Positions 57,452 through 64,000 of a DNA stretch of 64,000 nt are shown here, piece by piece (position 1 is the first letter of the stretch; each line of letters opens with the position of its first letter). The stretch is taken from positions 248,001-312,000 of the forward strand of contig WHUZ01000006.1 of NCBI GenBank assembly GCA_015179045.1. The letters run 5' to 3'. The DNA is from Kalaharituber pfeilii (lineage: Eukaryota; Ascomycota; Pezizomycetes; Pezizales; Pezizaceae). The position numbers and the translations under genes are program-made. The notes beneath the pieces are model-generated. The model ran no database searches and had not been told where the DNA came from. It saw only the letters and a list, made by a program, of their open reading frames with translations.

Positions 57452-57657
57452 TCAAAAAACTGGCTCACCAGAAAGATCGCAGTAACTTACAACGTTACTT
57501 GCATGCTTACGATGCCTCAATAATGAGTGCATTTGGTGATAATGGGTTGCGAGAGAGATTAGCCGAGTTCATTGCATCAACCCTCGTTGACGTGAAATGC
57601 TCAACATTTCAATGCACATACAACCATCCAGAAGCCAAAACAGAACTATCTCTCTGA
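57452..57657 (+). pseudogene. Possible terminal exon of a lost gene
   Basis: After a TTTTCAG acceptor-like site the frame reads VKKLAHQKDRSNLQRYLHAY, then GLRERLAEFIASTLVDVKC to a stop at 57657. I do not recognise it and found no upstream exon. Confidence 0.25.
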
Positions 57658-60600
57658 GAAATCAAGTACTTGCTAAATGCACGACTGTGTGGTGCAGATT
57701 CTGAATTGGTGTCCATAATCTTTGCTAACAATTTCACAGAAAAGTTCTGAATGAGGTCCCATTTAGGAAGTCACTTCCATTACGGGTCTAGCTTCTGCCC
57801 ACTTGGCTGTGCGAAGTTCAGCTTCAATTGAAACACAAATTATCACTGAAAACGTTAGGCTTAAGTTCCTGGCCCCGCATGCGAGCCACATTTAGATTAT
57901 TAGTCGTCCGCATTCTCAAGAACACATTTACTACAAAAAGAAGCGCAGATAGCAAAGCAGCTAATGTGCAGAAGTGAGCGAGTCAGTTGTTTCAGCACTT
58001 GTGTACTCTCACTAGTATAGGTTCAGCAGCTGCAGCAGTAGATTCATTCTAGTCTTGTCAGCCAGCGGGTTTCCTTTCCCTCGGTACTGTTGCGATAGGA
58101 ATTAATATCTTGGCATGAAGACTACAAATACTACGTAACTTTGGCTAGACATCGGTTAGTCTCGTGCCTAGTCGTCGGTGATTCCTTCTGGGCACAAGAA
58201 CAGTCTGCGGCCCCTGCGGGCCCTAGAATGTTGCCTCTATTACCGTTTCTCCTTACCAGCACAACTCTGTACAGTTTGATATTTGCACAGACAGCCATTT
58301 CACAACTTCATAGGCCTTCAATTTATGAACTTCTAGCAAGCGCATTTCCAATAGCAGTCAAGTGCCATAAAGTTTTCAAATTATTACAATCGTTCTCCGT
58401 GCAATACTAACTGCAAACTCATTGTAATATCTTATGAGGTTTTATCAGACAACGCTATGCACCAGTTTGGCTCCGCAAAAGCCAGGAACGTTATGCCATT
58501 GAATGTGCTCGCAGGTGACTATATAGCCACTAGACTTAAGTAGTTATCGTTGCCTGCGGATAAGATATCATGTCAGCCATACCACAGCTGGGCAAATAGT
58601 CAACATCCTGTCTCGTAACCAGTCAGCAGCCTTATAACCGTCATGCTTTAAATTTATGCAATTTAACTGAGAGGTTTGAAAGCTCTCGTTATCCTAGAAC
58701 CAGAGATTTGTAGGGCGCATGAGTATTAATCACCACACAATTTACTGAGTTGTACGACCTTAGATTCGTTATGTACATAGGCAAAAGATATACCTTCAAT
58801 GCAAGATTTTGCAACAAGCTACTATCTTTATTGCACTCTGATGTATGACTACACAAACTCAACAGTAGGCAAGACCAATTCTGGAATGAAAACTGGCGCG
58901 AAGCTTCTCTTCTTAAGGCATATATTGATAAAAATCTTTTCTTCTGCTCCTACCACGGCCAGTATGATCTTGAGAAACCCGCATCAACACGTACAACCCG
59001 ATTATAGACCGAAATCCGTAAGATCTCTGTAAGGAAATTTTGAGTAGATTTGATTGACATTTGTGGAGCCAGAAATCCCCAAGCTAGACGCACCACTTGA
59101 AAAAAATATGTGTATGCTAAGTACAGTCCGGTTCTTGGAGATTGCAGGGTCTTGCAACCAGGTGCATATATACTTATGTAAGTCTCGATCCTTCTTCTAA
59201 GGCGCCAAGGCAAGCCGATGATGGTCTTATCCTGCATTGCATTGGCGTCATATCCCATCCAGATGCGCGTGGCTTACGGCGGGGGTGCACTTGCGCGAAT
59301 GAGATTCAAAAGGTCTGCCAAACAAGCAATCCCAAACCAGAGCAGCCAGATTACCAAACCAGGTGACGTTAACCGCTGACGCTCACAAGTGTCTGTGTCT
59401 CAACAGCTGATTGTCCCGGTCGGTAAACTTTCCTGGTCCAAGAAATGATGCAAACATCCATGTACGGTATGTGCGTGACTTGCTGATGCGCACAGTGCAA
59501 ATAACTGGGGCAATCATATTGAATCTCAGCCTGAGCACAGTGTGGGAAGCTATATGCAAAGCTTTATGAGGTAGTGTAATGAGGAACCCAAACCTTATGG
59601 TGCGGTCATTACGACCATCGTGAAGCCTTATTACTGGCTGTGGTGATGGGATCAGTTGACCTGGCCTCCTGCGTGATGCGATGAGGCGATGAGAGATGAG
59701 GATATGCGTCAGCTAGCCAGTACCATACCATTTTGTTTTTTTGTCTAAAGAGAGATGGTACCGAGTCACTAGTCTCGTAGCGAAATACACGATAAAAAAG
59801 AAAGAGTGAAAGAAGATCGCGAGTCCCATGTTATGATAGCCGCACCAGCCCTCTACCCCTTTTCTCCAGGCCGCGGTATCATATACGGATCATGATCACC
59901 TGAAGGTCGTTTATGCAGCAGCAGCGCCTAAATGCAAGATGCAGTGTGAAGCAGCGTCGGGGAGATACTTACAAGTATTTGCATGCGCCGCTGTGGCCGG
60001 GATGCGGAAGGCAGCTCGACCGCACCTGAAGCTCCGCGACAGCTCATTTCAATTCATTTGCCCGCGAGTCCAGCCGCGGCGACAGTGAAGGTGCGTGCAT
60101 GAGGCGTATGATATGAGGGATTCACGGCCTTGCATTCAAGACGTCGACAGCTCTCGCTCGCCTCTCGCCTGCTCCTGTGCATTGTGGCCGCGCTCTCGCG
60201 TAGCAGTCTGTAAGACAGGCGTAATCAAGGCGGCCGTGCGCGGTGATAGCACTGCGTATAGTCTGGAGAGTATGATAAGTCCTCCAGCCCTGCCCCCCCT
60301 CCGCCCCTCCCCCCCAGAACCATTAACCGGCTCCCAACATTCGAGCCAACCACAGCTCACCATTCAAAACACTCCACACCCTCCCCTCCACCCTCTCCCG
60401 TCTACAACCATCCCTTTGGAAGTTCGATGTCCTCCAGACACCTAACAGACCACTTTTTCTGAAGCAATACTTCACTCCCCAGAGCGCGGGCCCAGTCGAT
60501 TTCTGCTCATTTGAGGTTGGTCTTGTCGGACTCTGATAACGCTGTGAACAATACCTACTGACACCGGCTTATCAGCTGGAGCGAAGCTACTTTTCCCGGA

Positions 60601-61015
60601 TAGATCATTGCAAACGAGCACTTGAACTCCTGGCGAAAGTCAGAGTAAGCCCGGGGTCCTTGAGCCAGTTGACACTTCAGCTCGATTAGGTACATACGTC
60701 TACAAGACCCTTGAAGCCCTGAGCTGCAGAGACAATACGACAAAGGGGGTGAAGCTCTTAGTGAGATTAATGCTTTATCTATCTCAGGGTGACCAGGAGG
60801 CGCACACTTGACCTTGCTGGAGCTTGTACATGTGCTTCCCCCCGAACTCACACCCTCCTCTCATTCCACAACTTCACAACCTCCGCGTAACAGCATCAAT
60901 AACGAGAGGAGCAGTACGAGGTCCTAATAATTCAACAATATCTCTGATACTTTAGAATATCTATTTTCTTTTTTTTTTTAAAAAAAAAAAAAAAGAAATC
61001 ACGTAATTACCAGAG
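57658..61015. other. Intergenic region, with a GC-rich patch at 59.9-60.5 kb
   Basis: No gene recognised. The first 2.2 kb is AT-leaning desert. From about 59870 to 60480 the sequence becomes GC-rich with C-runs (60283-60320) and short open frames on both strands. This patch lies about 0.6 kb ahead of the 61-kb gene. A T-then-A run (60967-60995) precedes the gene. Confidence 0.5.
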
Positions 61016-61039
61016 TTGATACAAATCCTAGGAGAAACA

Positions 61040-62460
61040 ATGCAGCCCTCAAGACTTCCGTTAACAATGAGCAACCTCATCGATAACAGAGAGCAAGCTT
61101 TCGCGTCTAGTTCAAGGGCAGGCGCCAGAGAGATGAATACACTTGGAGGTTTTACTCGCATTGAGACTCGCTCCAGCCATGATCGAGATGGTATTATCAG
61201 CACCCATCCGCTAGCTCTTGATAACAACATTTACTGACTTCAATCGTTCTAGACGCTTGGATTGAGATTTCATCCCAACCGTCAGACGACACCTATTCTT
61301 CTCCAGATGACTTTCTTACTGATGGCCTTACTTTGAGTCCCTCACGCGGAAATATTAGACGCAGAAGAAAACATAAACGGAACGAAATACTACCTGGAAG
61401 AGGCCTAAGCAAAGCATACGACAATAGTGCTGATGATCTCTCCGAGGCTGAGATCATCGAGGCAAGCTCTGGTCCTGGCTCCTCTATTGGGGAGCTTCCC
61501 ATGGCAGAGGATCTCGAATCCTCGTCCTCGGCGGCCGGAGAAGAAGAGAGCAATGAAGAAGGTGAGATTGAGGATTATGATGAGGAAGATGCCGGAACAA
61601 TGCTTGGAGTTGGATATAAAAATGATCAAAGAAATAATACGGTGACTCAGATCCATTCCAATAACTCCGTTTATGAATTTCAAAGATCTCTTCAGTCACA
61701 CCCCTCTCAAAGCTTCCTGCGTCACCGGAGTTCTCACAGTGGGCCCTCTAGTGGCCGAAATTTACAGCCACATCCTATTACAAAGGCGGATCACGATGAA
61801 GCATTGATGGCGTCCCTTTCAACTTTGCTTTCATGTGCTGCGGCTGCTAGAGGTCTTCCAAAGGTTTCCCAGCAAGGAACCTCATCCCCTGGCATTACCT
61901 CTCGTGTGCCCGTCTCAAGTAGTCGTGTTCAACTAGATACCCTCCAACTTGTTCCTGATCAGGTTATGGCAGAGAAGGATATACGAGGTGCTGCTGTAGC
62001 ATCAGCTACAGAAACTACACAGGTAGATGGACGGCATGCTACCTCTGTGATACCTGAAAGCACTTTGCATGCAAAGAGGAATTCTACGTCCCGAGATAGC
62101 TCCAAGAAGCGAGCATTGGGCGCGCAGGAGCCGAAGACACGCTCTTCTTCCCGCAGTAGCAGAAATCACGCACGCCATCGCTCATCTTCTCGTTCAACGA
62201 AGCGTCATTCCAAACTGACATCTACCCTTTCTTCTACAGACGCCTCGCTCCTTACACTTGCGGTCTCTGCTGGCGCTGTTATCATACTGTCAGCTATAAG
62301 TTTCTCTGCCGGTTATGTGTTGGGTAAGGAAATTGGCAAAGCGGAGGCTGAGGTTGCCGCTGATCTTGTAGGCCGCACAGGATCAATGGTGAAGGAAGCG
62401 CACAGAAGCGGAAGGAGTCTTGTCGGAGTAGGTAGAAGGGTGGTCAGTGTTACTGCATAA
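61040..62460 (+). CDS. Ser/Arg-rich protein with one C-terminal transmembrane segment, function unknown
   Basis: Two exons, 61040-61190 and 61253-62460, joined by a 62-nt intron (GTATTA...CTGAC...CTAG) give 452 residues. The splice restores SSHDRD-DAWIEISSQPSDDTY in frame. Residues 10-60 look conserved in style (MSNLIDNREQAFASSSRAG, then GGFTRIE). Next come a basic patch (SPSRGNIRRRRKHKRNE), an acidic Ser/Glu stretch (EEESNEEGEIEDYDEED, about 150-170), and an RS-like Ser/Arg region at about 340-375 (RSSSRSSRNHARHRSSSRS). One hydrophobic helix with small-residue spacing lies at about 382-410 (TLAVSAGAVIILSAISFSAG), followed by a basic 40-residue tail. This layout suggests a tail-anchored-like membrane protein with its large part in the cytosol or nucleus-facing side. 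I do not recognise the family. A second start (MSNL) lies nine codons in and is equally plausible. Confidence 0.8.
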
Positions 62461-64000
62461 ATTGGTCCATTATCCCTGTGCGTCAACAGTTTGAACAACC
62501 CGAGCCCGAGAAGAGCACGGAGATGCAAACGAGCCAGACACTAATGTTAATGCCCATCTGGGCGATGGGTTGAAGTATCTTGATGTTCTTATTGATCTTC
62601 TCTAATTGGTTGTTGCTGAAGTATCAAGTACTTTTGAGCCCATATACTGTTCCTGTTGCTGGTGTTGACACTTTGTGGGCACCCCCACCAGCGTCTCCAC
62701 ATGATTTTTATGCATATGCACTTCAGTCTTGCTTCAAACCTAATCTTGCCTGTTTTTTATTGGCTCGCAGGGACTGTGTTCGTGTTGATTAACTTTCTGG
62801 TTTGTCCTTACGTTTGTGTTGGATAACAAAGTTGGAGTGATGGGTTGTACATTTTCTTTATTTGCTCTTTGTACGACCATTCTTTTTGATATAGGAAACT
62901 CAGGACAGGTTAGGGAAAGGTTCAGCTATTGCAATTTTGGGGAAAAATACAGGATGGAATTTAATGTCCCACGGCGAATGTCAATGAGAGCTTCTATGAG
63001 GGGCATGATATTGGAGGGTAGGTATACTTATGATTACTTACGTGTGGACATGCTGAGTTTATTTTTTTTGCTTCGATGATGTTATGCGAGCTAGCTTGCT
63101 TGATGGATTAGCCCTACCGTTGATTATGCTGTTCTATCACTTCCTCTTGATGGTCGTATGCGTGTGTGTGCGCGTGTGTGTGTGTGTCGCGATGTTGGAG
63201 TCAGCTACTATTCCTCCGTTTCCTCAGTTGTGTTGATGATGCTCTTCGAAGGGGATGAGTTTGATCTTTCCATCTGTTCTATGCCACATCAAGTCACTCA
63301 TTAATGTAGTCAAATCAGTCAGTTTCTTAGATCAGTCGATTCTTGTTTTAAGTTGCCTTCTGTGGAAGAGGATTGGCATTCCACTCGCAACATTCCGCTC
63401 CGCTTGCTCGCAAGCTTCCTTCCCCGCGGAACCGGGAGGTGGATATTTTGTAGGAGCTTGCGAGGCAATGCTTACTTCAAGCCTGTAAGGACTGGATGGA
63501 AGGTGGGCAATATTTAACTTCTTACTGTTTACAATCAGTTGAAGACTCAAGTAGTATGTATCTGGAGTCTATTTAAGGTCCATTGCTCTTCAGTTGCTCG
63601 TACATATTTACTTCAACCTTGCGGCTTAGACATGTTTGCGGTTTAGACATGTATGGAATTATATTGAGCTTCCTCCTAATATTTGTCCACGTTAACCTTT
63701 TCACAAGCGACGAAGTCTCTATAATAACGTGCCTCTTAAATTACCCTCCCCAGAGGAGTGAGGTTCGCCGAAAAAGCCAAAAAGGCGGTTCGAGTCTGCT
63801 AAAAAGGTTTATTGACTATCTTTGGATATAAGTTCATGCTTCTGCATAAAAAATGTGTGGGCTACCTCTTTTGGCAATTTGTGTAGCTACAGCATGCGCG
63901 TTCGTAGGGTACAGAAGGGTCGTGGCGTAAAGGGTATTTTGCTTCGAGTTCAAAGCATAGTTACTACATGTACATATACCACTTGCCCTTTCCGTTACAA
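62461..64000. other. 3' flank of the 61-kb gene and unassigned sequence
   Basis: No gene recognised. A (GT)n microsatellite lies at 63161-63187. Open frames are short and T-rich. A GGTTCGAGTC word at 63772 resembles a tRNA B box but has no matching A box or cloverleaf. Confidence 0.5.

Noticed and set aside
63725..63800. tRNA-like GGTTCGAGTC box
   Set aside because: No A box, no acceptor stem pairing and no plausible cloverleaf around it.
1..64000. CRISPR arrays, phage or plasmid features
   Set aside because: The sequence is clearly fungal nuclear DNA and no regularly spaced direct repeats were seen.

Overview
This is nuclear DNA from a filamentous ascomycete (Pezizomycotina). Genes carry short GT-AG introns (mostly 50-120 nt) with fungal branch sites such as CTAAC and CTGAC. 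The window holds a WOPR (Gti1/Pac2, Wor1/Ryp1/Sge1-type) regulator, a Tup1/RcoA corepressor and a polyglutamine Azf1-like C2H2 factor. Gene density is low for an ascomycete: about eight convincing genes in 64 kb. Gene-poor stretches are full of homopolymers, microsatellites and decayed coding fragments. A Pezizomycete-like genome would fit, but this is inference from style only.

Layout: 0.1-1.2 kb (+) 3' part of a mitochondrial FAD/folate-type carrier; 3.1-5.4 kb (-) C2H2 zinc-finger factor with a giant polyQ tract; 5.4-18.2 kb no convincing gene, beginning with a GC-rich tandem-repeat island; 18.2-20.8 kb (-) Tup1/RcoA, seven exons, reconstructed completely; 20.8-27.6 kb GC island then desert; 27.6-30.4 kb (+) tyrosyl-DNA phosphodiesterase 1, nine visible coding exons; 30.4-40.6 kb a 10.2 kb stretch with no intact gene ahead of the WOPR gene; 40.6-42.0 kb (+) WOPR gene, single exon; 42.0-48.6 kb sparse, with one candidate small gene near 44 kb and a decayed fragment near 47 kb; 48.6-50.4 kb (+) nucleolin/Nsr1-like protein; 50.7-53.2 kb (-) membrane-anchored Tgl1-type lipase, convergent with it; 53.2-61.0 kb relics and desert; 61.0-62.5 kb (+) Ser/Arg-rich protein of unknown function with one transmembrane segment; then nothing clear to the end.

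Three of the eight genes are developmental transcription regulators (C2H2 factor, Tup1, WOPR). Each has a long gene-free 5' flank containing a GC-rich, repeat-rich island. The housekeeping genes (TDP1, Nsr1, lipase) lack this arrangement; the 61 kb gene has a smaller version of it. This contrast is the most interesting large-scale pattern here. I found no operon, no intact transposon, no CRISPR array, no rRNA and no convincing tRNA.
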